This document shows, in pieces, positions 1-5,156 of a DNA stretch of 5,400 bases (position 1 is the stretch's first letter; every line of letters starts with the position of its first letter). Below the pieces are notes generated by a model. The model worked only from the letters and a program-made list of their open reading frames with translations. It did not search any database and was not told where the DNA came from. This stretch comes from Pseudomonadota bacterium (GTDB taxonomy: Bacteria > Pseudomonadota > Gammaproteobacteria > Burkholderiales > Methylophilaceae). The position numbers and the translations under genes were made by a program. The stretch spans positions 1 to 5,400 of the forward strand of contig JAEWTK010000109.1 of assembly GCA_023459535.1 (NCBI GenBank), in the 5' to 3' direction.

Positions 1-263
1 CTGTTGACCACCGCGTTCATGTGGCCGACCTGCGACCAGGCGCGCGAGATGCGTTCTTCCATGTCCTCCAGCGGGCGTGCGAAGTTGTCCCAACGCGGTT
101 CGGCGGGGTCGGTTGCCAGTTTTTCCAGCAGCGCACGACCCTCCGTCAGCAACTGCTCGACCGCAGGCACGACATGCTGCGGCTGCACTCGGTCGAATTG
201 CGGCAGGCCGCTGAAATCGAGCAAGGGGTTGTCGGTGAGGGTGGTGTGTTGCGCTGTACTCAT
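1..263 (-). CDS. prlC: Oligopeptidase A (M3 family metallopeptidase), N-terminal part, cut by window edge
   Basis: This is the first 87 codons plus 2 bases of a gene running off the left edge. The translation starts MSTAQHTTLTDNPLLDF. It resembles the N-terminus of E. coli oligopeptidase A (OpdA/PrlC): NPLL, then a PEHVVPAV-like stretch (here QPQHVVPAVEQLL, about residues 28-40), then W-[DE]-N and a segment resembling SxVxHxNxVxNS (SQVGHMNAVVNS) at the cut end. Family members are cytosolic zinc endopeptidases that degrade short peptides, including cleaved signal peptides. The catalytic HExxH motif would lie far beyond the window, so activity cannot be judged. The ATG at 261-263 has AGGA six bases upstream, and that AGGA overlaps the stop codon of the DUF4870 gene. 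The 8-bp gap suggests co-transcription with the PTS genes. There is no signal peptide. Another M3A peptidase, such as a dipeptidyl carboxypeptidase, is less likely given the N-terminal match. Confidence 0.88.
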   Translation of the reverse strand, partial: MSTAQHTTLTDNPLLDFSGLPQFDRVQPQHVVPAVEQLLTEGRALLEKLATDPAEPRWDNFARPLEDMEERISRAWSQVGHMNAVVN

Positions 264-271
264 TACTTTTC

Positions 272-613
272 CTAGTTAATCAAACGTAAGCTGATGGGAT
301 AACGGTAATTCTCGCCCTTGCTGGCAGCGACGGCGGCCAGGATGCTGAAGACGATGTTGGCGAGCCAGACCAGAAAGAACAGCAGGAATCCGATCAGGAC
401 GAATACCAGTACGCCGGCGATCAGGTAGGCGATCAGCAGCGTGATCTGGAAGTTCAGGGCTTCACGCGCCTGTTCTGATATGTAGGGGCTTTCGTCCTTT
501 TTCAAGAGCCAGACGATGAGGCCGGGGAAAATGCTGAAAAAGATGCCGGTGATGTGGGTGACGACGGCAATGTTTTTTTCATCGGCGTTGGCTGGTGCAA
601 TGATATCGGACAT
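272..613 (-). CDS. DUF4870 family small integral membrane protein
   Basis: This 113-residue protein has three predicted membrane segments, at about residues 17-37, 56-79 and 81-97. A short amphipathic loop between the first two reads KKDESPYISEQAREALNFQ. The pattern His-x-x-Gly near residue 20, Pro30 followed by a Trp in VWLLKKD, an ALNFQIT stretch at about 52-58, and a C-terminal G-E-x-Y-R-Y-P segment at 100-106 match the DUF4870 (Tic20-like) family as I remember it. The function of this family is not established. The ATG at 611-613 has a strong Shine-Dalgarno (AAGGGGG, seven bases before the start) that overlaps the stop codon of ptsI, and the gap to ptsI is 12 bp. It therefore most likely shares the ptsI transcript. 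A structural role or a link to the PTS would be speculation. There is no signal peptide apart from the first transmembrane helix. Confidence 0.85.
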   Translation of the reverse strand: MSDIIAPANADEKNIAVVTHITGIFFSIFPGLIVWLLKKDESPYISEQAREALNFQITLLIAYLIAGVLVFVLIGFLLFFLVWLANIVFSILAAVAASKGENYRYPISLRLIN

Positions 614-627
614 GTTGTTACCCCCTT
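614..627 (-). promoter_or_regulatory. Strong ribosome binding site of the DUF4870 gene, overlapping the ptsI stop
   Basis: On the minus strand AAGGGGG sits seven bases before the ATG, and its AA belongs to the TAA stop of ptsI. This layout fits ribosomes moving directly from ptsI to the next gene. The nine bases TATAAGGGG here also occur at 2395-2403 upstream of the duplicated ptsI start. That match is probably a coincidence of two strong binding sites. Confidence 0.6.
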
Positions 628-2353
628 ATAGCAGATTGAGTTTTTGCAGCATTGGTTCAATTTTGTCGATTTCCTGTGTCGCCAGGATCTTGCGTGCCGC
701 ATGCATCAGTTGTGGCACATCGCTTTTCAGCACCTGATTTTTGACGGCGAGGATCTGCGCCGAATGCATGGAGAAATGGCGCAGGCCGAAACCGAGTAGC
801 AAGCGGGTGAAGGCGGGGTCGCCGGCCATTTCGCCGCAGACCGAGACCTCCTTGCCGGCGCGCATTGCCGCCTTGATCGTGTTCAAAATCAGATTGAGCA
901 CGGCCGGATGCAACGGGTTGTAGAGGTGCGAAACCGTGTCGTCGGTGCGGTCGATGGCCAGTGTGTACTGGATCAGGTCGTTGGTGCCGATTGAGAGAAA
1001 ATCCAGTTCGCGGGCAAAGGCATCGGCGCAAATAGCGGCGGCCGGGATCTCGATCATGCCGCCGACCTGGATATCCTGCTTGAACGGGATGTGTTGTTTT
1101 TGCAGGCTGAGTTTGGCGCGCTCCACCATCTGCAGGGTCTGACGCAGTTCGGCCAGATTGGACAGCATGGGGATGAGGATCTTGATGTTGCCGTAATGCG
1201 AGGCGCGCAACAGCGCGCGCAGTTGCGTGTGGAAGATCAACGGTTCGGCCAGGCACAGGCGGATGGCGCGCAGGCCGAGCGCCGGGTTGGTGCAGGTGCG
1301 CACCGTGTCCGGATTCATCTCCTTGTCGGCGCCGATATCCAGCGTGCGGATGGTGACCGGCAGGCCTTTCATCGATTCCGCCACCTTGCGGTAAGCCAGA
1401 TACTGTTCTTCCTCGTCCGGCATCTCGCGTCGGTTCATGAAGAGGAATTCGGTGCGGTAGAGGCCGACACCGGTGGCACCGGCCGCCTTGGCCTTGGTGA
1501 CGTCAGACGGTACTTCGATATTGGCCAGCAGTTCGACCGTGGTGCCATCCAGCGTGATGGCGCGGGTCGATTTCAGGCGCTTGAGTTTCTGCTGCTCGAG
1601 CTCGAACTGTTCCTGCCGCAGGTGGTATTCGGCCAGGGTGCCCTTGTCCGGATTGACGACGACCACACCCTGATTGCCATCGACGATGATCAGTTCGCCG
1701 TCTCGGATCAGGCCGCGCGCCCGCTGCAGGGCGACGATGGACGGGATGTTCAGGCTGCGCGCCAGGATCGCCGTATGCGATGTCGCACCGCCGACATCGG
1801 TAATGAAGGCGGCGAACTTGTGATGTTTGAACTGGATGGTATCAGCCGGCGACAGGTCGTGCGCAACCAGAATGATGGCGCTTTCCTGCTCCTCGACCGG
1901 TACCTGGCTAGGGTGGCCGAGCAGTACCTTGATGACGCGTTCGACCACTTGCACCACATCGTGTTTGCGTTCGCGCAGATAGTCGTCGTCGATCTTCTCG
2001 AACTGCTCGACCAGGTCGTCCATCTGCTGTTTCAAGGCCCACTCGGCATTGCAGAACTCGTTGGCGATGATTTCGGCCGGAACCACCGACAGCGAGCGGT
2101 CGGCAAGGATCATCAGATGCGTGTTGATGAAGGAGCTGAGTTCGGCCGGCGCGTTCGGCGTCAGCTGGCTGCGGATGGTCTCAAGGTCATTCCTGACCGT
2201 GGCGATGGCATCCTTGAAGCGCTGGACTTCCTGCGGCACCAGCGCCTCTGGAATCAGGTAATGTGCGACTTCCAGCAGCGCATGCGAGACCAGATGCGCG
2301 CGGCCGATGGCGATGCCGCCGGAGACGCCTACGCCGTGCATGGTGAAGCTCAT
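626..2353 (-). CDS. ptsI: Phosphoenolpyruvate-protein phosphotransferase, PTS enzyme I
   Basis: Enzyme I takes the phosphoryl group from phosphoenolpyruvate and passes it to HPr, the first step of the PTS, in the cytosol. The 575-residue length equals that of E. coli EI. The N-terminal HPr-binding and phosphohistidine region covers about 1-250, with the active histidine His193 in GGATSHTAILARSL. The C-terminal PEP-binding barrel covers about 262-575. It contains Arg300 (GLYRTEFLFM), Arg336 (TIRTLDIGADKE), Glu435 (GGMIEIPAA), Asn458-Asp459 and Arg469 (SIGTNDLIQYTLAIDR), and the catalytic Cys506 (VCGEMAGDP). These all sit four residues beyond their E. coli equivalents, so the enzyme looks intact. 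The ATG at 2351-2353 was chosen because MHGVGVSGGIAIGRA is the usual EI start and GAGGG lies ten bases upstream. Met5 is a possible alternative start. The upstream region carries duplicated copies of this start site (2343-2417). HPr and EIIA genes lie upstream. Confidence 0.97.
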   Translation of the reverse strand: MSFTMHGVGVSGGIAIGRAHLVSHALLEVAHYLIPEALVPQEVQRFKDAIATVRNDLETIRSQLTPNAPAELSSFINTHLMILADRSLSVVPAEIIANEFCNAEWALKQQMDDLVEQFEKIDDDYLRERKHDVVQVVERVIKVLLGHPSQVPVEEQESAIILVAHDLSPADTIQFKHHKFAAFITDVGGATSHTAILARSLNIPSIVALQRARGLIRDGELIIVDGNQGVVVVNPDKGTLAEYHLRQEQFELEQQKLKRLKSTRAITLDGTTVELLANIEVPSDVTKAKAAGATGVGLYRTEFLFMNRREMPDEEEQYLAYRKVAESMKGLPVTIRTLDIGADKEMNPDTVRTCTNPALGLRAIRLCLAEPLIFHTQLRALLRASHYGNIKILIPMLSNLAELRQTLQMVERAKLSLQKQHIPFKQDIQVGGMIEIPAAAICADAFARELDFLSIGTNDLIQYTLAIDRTDDTVSHLYNPLHPAVLNLILNTIKAAMRAGKEVSVCGEMAGDPAFTRLLLGFGLRHFSMHSAQILAVKNQVLKSDVPQLMHAARKILATQEIDKIEPMLQKLNLL

Positions 2354-2385
2354 AGAGCGTAACCCTCAAAAAAAGTGAAGCTCAT
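2350..2385 (-). CDS. Candidate 11-codon mini-ORF, ATGA-coupled to ptsI
   Basis: Reading the second ATG of the repeat gives MSFTFFEGYAL and a TGA. The first four residues are identical to those of enzyme I, because this is a copy of the ptsI start that runs out of frame after 32 bases. The TGA shares ATGA with the ptsI start codon. It has its own good ribosome binding site (AAGGGG at 2395-2400), and the GAGGG that serves ptsI lies inside it. It could be a leader that couples or tunes ptsI translation, or only a by-product of the duplication. Expression is unproven. Confidence 0.35.
   Translation of the reverse strand: MSFTFFEGYAL
2363..2367 (-). promoter_or_regulatory. Shine-Dalgarno of ptsI
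   Basis: GAGGG on the minus strand is separated from the ptsI ATG by nine bases counted from the final G, a slightly long but workable spacing. It lies inside the preceding 11-codon mini-ORF. Ribosomes translating that mini-ORF would therefore cover it and release exactly at the ptsI start. Confidence 0.55.
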
Positions 2386-2417
2386 AGAGCGTAACCCCTT
2401 ATAAAAGCAAAGCTCAT
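2382..2417 (-). CDS. Candidate first 11-codon mini-ORF of the repeat, ATGA-coupled to the second
   Basis: The third, most degraded start copy reads MSFAFIRGYAL and then TGA, which overlaps the ATG at 2385 as ATGA. It shares MSF and GYAL with the second mini-ORF. Only a weak GGA precedes its ATG, so independent initiation would be poor. It could be reached from the 42-codon ORF just upstream, which ends by the same overlap. Confidence that it is translated is low. Confidence 0.22.
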   Translation of the reverse strand: MSFAFIRGYAL

Positions 2418-2542
2418 TTCCACATCCACTGCCGCGACGATATTGAGTTGCCTACTTTATTCATGGCTATGCTCGCGATGGATAAGGTCTGCAGCGTCTG
2501 CATAATGGGTGTAGCCAAGGATTTGTTTTCTGTTGTTATCAT
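2414..2542 (-). CDS. Possible 42-residue small ORF in the ptsH-ptsI gap, unrecognised
   Basis: The frame begins MITTENKSLATPIM and ends QWMWK. It has no motif, signal peptide or membrane segment that I recognise. The same frame is open further upstream, into the 3' end of ptsH. No clear Shine-Dalgarno precedes the ATG at 2542. The codons ATA, ACA and TCA are more A/T-rich than those of neighbouring genes, which argues against a normal resident gene. The one point in favour is that its TGA overlaps the first repeat-derived ATG (ATGA at 2414-2417), joining the same chain of overlaps that ends at ptsI. It is more likely untranslated leader or promoter DNA than a gene. Confidence 0.15.
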   Translation of the reverse strand: MITTENKSLATPIMQTLQTLSIASIAMNKVGNSISSRQWMWK

Positions 2543-2567
2543 GGCGTGCGGTCCGCTTGGCTGCTGC
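2418..2567 (-). other. ptsH-ptsI intergenic spacer, lower GC, possible leader or internal promoter region
   Basis: This stretch plus the repeat makes the only sizeable gap in the cluster. By hand count it is about 45% GC over 2418-2540, clearly below the flanking genes. I see no stem-loop with a T tract that would act as a terminator after ptsH, no convincing -35/-10 pair and no GG-N10-GC sigma-54 element. A short inverted repeat (TGCAG-N3-CTGCA) lies at 2490-2502 and is small enough to be chance. An internal promoter for ptsI would fit the composition but is not demonstrated. Confidence 0.4.
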
Positions 2568-2837
2568 TTATTCCGGCTCACCGAAGCGACTGTTGATAAG
2601 GTCGACCAGTGCATCCATCGCCGCCTGTTCGTCCGGGCCGTTGGTTTCGATGCTGATGATACTGCCCTTGCTAGCCGCCAGCATCATGACCCCCATGATG
2701 CTCTTGGCATTGACGCGGCGGTTGTTGCGTTCCAGCCAGATCTCAGATTTGTACAGGCCGGCGGTTTGTGTCAGCTTGGTCGAAGCGCGGGCATGCATGC
2801 CCAGTTTGTTGATGATTTCGATATCTCTTTTCAGCAT
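2568..2837 (-). CDS. ptsH: Phosphocarrier protein HPr
   Basis: HPr carries the phosphoryl group from enzyme I to EIIA proteins in the cytosol. The 89-residue length is typical. The active histidine is His15 in the motif NKLGMHARAST. The regulatory serine is Ser46 in NAKSIMGVMML, the context recognised by HPr kinase/phosphorylase, whose gene lies about 1.3 kb upstream in this cluster. Phosphorylation at His15 by enzyme I and at Ser46 by HprK would let this protein integrate PEP and energy status. The ATG at 2835-2837 has AGGG eight bases upstream. The EIIA gene ends 27 bp before it. The distance to ptsI (214 bp) is much larger than elsewhere in the cluster, and the spacer contains the start-site repeat. 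In betaproteobacteria of this type HPr generally serves regulation more than sugar uptake, which is family knowledge and not shown here. Confidence 0.96.
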   Translation of the reverse strand: MLKRDIEIINKLGMHARASTKLTQTAGLYKSEIWLERNNRRVNAKSIMGVMMLAASKGSIISIETNGPDEQAAMDALVDLINSRFGEPE

Positions 2838-2864
2838 TTTTCTTGCCCTAGGTTAGGTCGGAAA

Positions 2865-3257
2865 TTAGTCCAGGTCGGTGAAATGGATGACGCCTTCACG
2901 GCCGCCACTCAGTGCTTTTGTTATCAGTGTTCTGAGATCATTGTGTCTGTAGGTCAGGGTACGTACCAGCATCGGCAGGTTGACGCCGGCGATGCCTTCT
3001 ACCCGGCCGGCCACCAGCAGCTGATTGACCATGTTGCAGGGGGTGGCGCCATAGATGTCTGACAATATCAGTACGCCATCACCCTGATCCAGCTCTTCAA
3101 CCAGTTTTTGCGCCTCCGGCAACAAGTTGCAGGGGTCGTCGTCCTTGCCTATGCCGAGCTGCTTGAGCTGCGCCGGTCGGGTGCCCATGACATGGCTGGC
3201 GCAGTGAATCAGGCTTTCACCAAGCGTGCCGTGGGCTATTATCAATATTCCTATCAT
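2865..3257 (-). CDS. PTS EIIA component, mannose (ManX-like) family, stand-alone
   Basis: This is a 130-residue single-domain EIIA. The phosphorylated histidine is His9 in the N-terminal strand-loop ILIIAHGTLGESL. Other family marks are DIYGATPCN at 67-75 (compare DxWGGSPFN in E. coli ManX), GVNLPMLVRTL at 91-101 and GGREGV at 118-123. It accepts phosphate from HPr in the cytosol. E. coli ManX has a fused EIIB domain, but this protein ends after the EIIA domain and no EIIB, EIIC or EIID gene is visible nearby. It is therefore probably a regulatory EIIA, as often found beside ptsH-ptsI in betaproteobacteria. Its regulatory target cannot be told from the sequence. The ATG at 3255-3257 is preceded by AAGG ten bases upstream. 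Gaps are 42 bp to rapZ and 27 bp to ptsH, consistent with one operon. Confidence 0.92.
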   Translation of the reverse strand: MIGILIIAHGTLGESLIHCASHVMGTRPAQLKQLGIGKDDDPCNLLPEAQKLVEELDQGDGVLILSDIYGATPCNMVNQLLVAGRVEGIAGVNLPMLVRTLTYRHNDLRTLITKALSGGREGVIHFTDLD

Positions 3258-3299
3258 GCTGTGTTTACCTTACTCCCCAGTTCAGGTTTGCATCACGCA

Positions 3300-4130
3300 T
3301 CATTCCAGTTCGCGATGTCGTACCAGTACTTTCTGCTTTTCGTTACGGAAATGCTGCCCGAGTTTTTCGACAAAATAGACCGAGCGGTGCTGGCCGCCGG
3401 TGCAGCCGATGGCGACCGTCAGATAGCTGCGATTGTCGCGCACGAAGGCCGGTAGCCAGCGTGCGACGAAATTGCGGATGTCGTCGAACAGGGCAAGCGC
3501 GTCCGGCTGATTCTCCATGAAGCTCTTCACCTCCTGATCATGCCCGGTGAGCGGGCGCAACACCGGGTCGTAATGCGGGTTGGGCAGGAAGCGCACGTCA
3601 AAGACAAAATCGGCATCGAGCGGGATGCCGTGCTTGAAGCCGAAGGAGGCGAACAGCAGGGTCATGCCCTGATGTTCATGCGCGACAAAATCCTTGACCC
3701 AGTTGCGCAGTGTGTTGGCGCTGAGGTCGCTGGTATCGACGCGGTGCCCCAGATAGGCGAGCTGGCTCAACATGTCACGCTCGCGCTGGATGCTTTCGGC
3801 CAGTGTGGTTTTTTCATCGCTCAGCGGGTGCCGCCGCCGCGTCTCGCTGAAACGTTTGACCAGGGTTTCGACGCTGGATTCCAGGTATAGCACCTGCACA
3901 TCCAGACCTTGATCCTTCAGATGCTGGATCGCTTCCGGCAGAACCTCGATCGCTTCACTGCGGGTATCCATGCTGATCGCCACGTGGCTCTGGCCGTGCA
4001 GGTGTTGCGGAATGTTGGCCAGCAGAGTGGCCGGCAGGTTGTCGACACAATAATAGCCACTATCTTCCAGCGCCTTCAGCACCACGCTCTTGCCGGACCC
4101 GGAGAGCCCTGTGACGATGACCAGTTGCAT
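3300..4130 (-). CDS. rapZ: RapZ family nucleotide-binding protein (YvcJ/RapZ)
   Basis: This 276-residue P-loop protein has Walker A GLSGSGKS at residues 8-15, followed by KALEDSGYYCVDNLP, a hallmark of the family. The C-terminal half carries SFGFKHGIP (162-170), DVRFLPNPHYDP (178-189) and GCTGGQHRS (242-250), all diagnostic for RapZ. In E. coli RapZ binds the small RNA GlmZ and directs its RNase E cleavage, controlling glucosamine-6-phosphate synthase. In Bacillus the homologue YvcJ binds nucleotides. Here the protein ends RHRELE, before the lysine/arginine-rich last residues that E. coli uses for RNA binding, so that particular role is doubtful. The ATG at 4128-4130 lies 3 bp after the hprK stop. 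The purine-rich end of hprK (AGAAGAAGAG) can serve as a weak ribosome binding site, which suggests translational coupling. The hprK-rapZ pairing is common in proteobacteria. Confidence 0.95.
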   Translation of the reverse strand: MQLVIVTGLSGSGKSVVLKALEDSGYYCVDNLPATLLANIPQHLHGQSHVAISMDTRSEAIEVLPEAIQHLKDQGLDVQVLYLESSVETLVKRFSETRRRHPLSDEKTTLAESIQRERDMLSQLAYLGHRVDTSDLSANTLRNWVKDFVAHEHQGMTLLFASFGFKHGIPLDADFVFDVRFLPNPHYDPVLRPLTGHDQEVKSFMENQPDALALFDDIRNFVARWLPAFVRDNRSYLTVAIGCTGGQHRSVYFVEKLGQHFRNEKQKVLVRHRELE

Positions 4131-4133
4131 AGG

Positions 4134-5087
4134 TCAGCTCTTCTTCTGCATGGCTTTTTTCATCTCGCGCGCCTGCCGTTGCATGAACTGCTTGGTGCCG
4201 TTGATGCCGCGCAACAGCAGCATGTGGTTGCGCAGCGCGACTTCGACCAGCACCGCGATGTTGCGGCCGGCGGCGACCGGGATGAGGAATTTGGGGATTT
4301 TGACGCCGAGGATCTTTTCCTGTTGCGAAGTGATCTTCAGGCGGTCGAGTTCCATGCTCATCAGTTTGTTCGCGTGTTCGAGCTGGATGATGAGGTCCAG
4401 TGGCTTGGTCGGTTTCACCGAGTTGTCGCCGAACAGTTCGCGGATATTGAGCACGCCAAGGCCGCGCACTTCGAGGAAATCCTGCAGCAGCCGCGGGCAG
4501 CGACCCTCCAGCCGGTCGGGCGCTACCTTGAAAAAATCGATGATGTCATCGGCGACCAGCCGGTGGCCCCGTGAAATGAGTTCCAATGCCAGTTCGCTCT
4601 TGCCGATGGCGGGATCGCCCTTGATCAGCACGCCGAAGCCCTGCACTTCCATGAAGACGCCGTGAAAACTGACCGTTTCCGCCACTGCCTGTGACAGGTA
4701 GTGGCTCAGTACATCCATCAGGCTCGGGCTTTGCAGCGGCGTGGTGAACAGCGGCGTGTCCAACTGGTTGGCGGCGTCGATCAGTTCCTGCGGCGGTTTT
4801 TCGCCGTTGGCAACGACGACAGCGGCAAGGTCGGTCGAAAACAGGTTATGAATGGATTGTTGCAGCTCTTTGCTGGCAAGGCTGCGCAGGTAATCCATCT
4901 CTGCACAACCCAGTACCTGTACGCGGTTGGGGTGTACGAAATTGAGGTGCCCGATCAGTGCCAGAGAGGGTTTGCTGACGGTCTCGCTGCTCAGCATGTT
5001 GTCGCCGCCGTTCAGGCCCGCAACCCAGGTGAGTTTCAGGTTACGGCGGGTATCGCGATAGAGTTTTTCGACACTGATTTCGGGCAT
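4134..5087 (-). CDS. hprK: HPr kinase/phosphorylase
   Basis: HprK phosphorylates HPr on Ser46 using ATP or pyrophosphate, and reverses this with phosphate. From Met at 5087 the protein has 317 residues, close to the usual length. It begins MPEISVEKLYRD, like other beta/Neisseria HprKs. The N-terminal domain (about 1-130) includes LIGHLNFVHPNRVQVLG. The catalytic domain has His142 (HGVF), a P-loop GDPAIGKS at 157-164, Asp180-Asp181 (LVADD), the family signature LEVRGLGVLNIRELFG (205-220) and AGRNIAVLVEVALRN (273-287). The P-loop departs from the usual GDSGxGKS but keeps GxxxxGKS. The start at 5087 is preferred over an upstream ATG at 5120 and a TTG at 5129, because AGGA lies nine bases before it and the family homology begins there. 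It is 69 bp from hpf and 3 bp from rapZ. Confidence 0.95.
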   Translation of the reverse strand: MPEISVEKLYRDTRRNLKLTWVAGLNGGDNMLSSETVSKPSLALIGHLNFVHPNRVQVLGCAEMDYLRSLASKELQQSIHNLFSTDLAAVVVANGEKPPQELIDAANQLDTPLFTTPLQSPSLMDVLSHYLSQAVAETVSFHGVFMEVQGFGVLIKGDPAIGKSELALELISRGHRLVADDIIDFFKVAPDRLEGRCPRLLQDFLEVRGLGVLNIRELFGDNSVKPTKPLDLIIQLEHANKLMSMELDRLKITSQQEKILGVKIPKFLIPVAAGRNIAVLVEVALRNHMLLLRGINGTKQFMQRQAREMKKAMQKKS

Positions 5088-5100
5088 GTCTATCTTTCCT
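5088..5100 (-). promoter_or_regulatory. Shine-Dalgarno that decides the hprK start
   Basis: AGGAAAG on the minus strand (5094-5100) has its AGGA nine bases before the ATG at 5085-5087. The alternative ATG at 5118-5120 has AGG directly touching it and no properly spaced site, and the TTG at 5129 has none. This favours the 317-residue form of HprK. Confidence 0.65.
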
Positions 5101-5156
5101 GACAGGTCAGGTCGGCGCATCCTGAACAAGGGCTGGATGTGCCGGCCATGCCCCGC

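Larger units (their letters stand above)
2343..2417 (-). repeat. 32-bp tandem repeat duplicating the ptsI start region (two full units and a partial third)
   Basis: A 23-base block, 2343-2365, recurs exactly at 2375-2397, an offset of 32. The linking bases are A-rich on the plus strand in both units (2366-2374 and 2398-2406). A third, eroded copy at the same 32-base spacing keeps eight identical bases (aagctcat, 2410-2417). Each copy contains, on the minus strand, an ATG-AGC-TT start like that of ptsI, at 2353, 2385 and 2417. Both full units also carry the same GGGTTACGCTCT leader directly before the next start codon. The array overlaps the first four codons of ptsI. It most simply reflects tandem duplication of the ptsI initiation region. 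Confidence 0.9.

Noticed and set aside
1091..2362. A 423-codon open frame on the plus strand opposite ptsI.
   Set aside because: It lies wholly antisense to a clearly real enzyme I with all catalytic residues. The translation shows no domain, and its length is explained by the GC-rich codon structure of the opposite strand.
2395..2405. TATAAG within the repeat as a -10 promoter element.
   Set aside because: No acceptable -35 hexamer lies 16-18 bases upstream, and the A/T bases are explained by the repeat linker next to a ribosome binding site.
2490..2502. Inverted repeat TGCAG-N3-CTGCA as an operator or terminator.
   Set aside because: Five-base arms are too short to be significant, no T tract follows, and it matches no operator I can name.
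3909..4574. A 221-codon plus-strand frame across hprK and rapZ.
   Set aside because: It is antisense to two genes with strong family motifs, has a low-complexity Gln/His/Asp-rich translation and no recognisable domain.
5088..5129. Longer HprK starting at TTG 5129 or ATG 5120.
   Set aside because: Neither start has a properly spaced ribosome binding site, and family homology begins at the Met at 5087, which has AGGA nine bases upstream.
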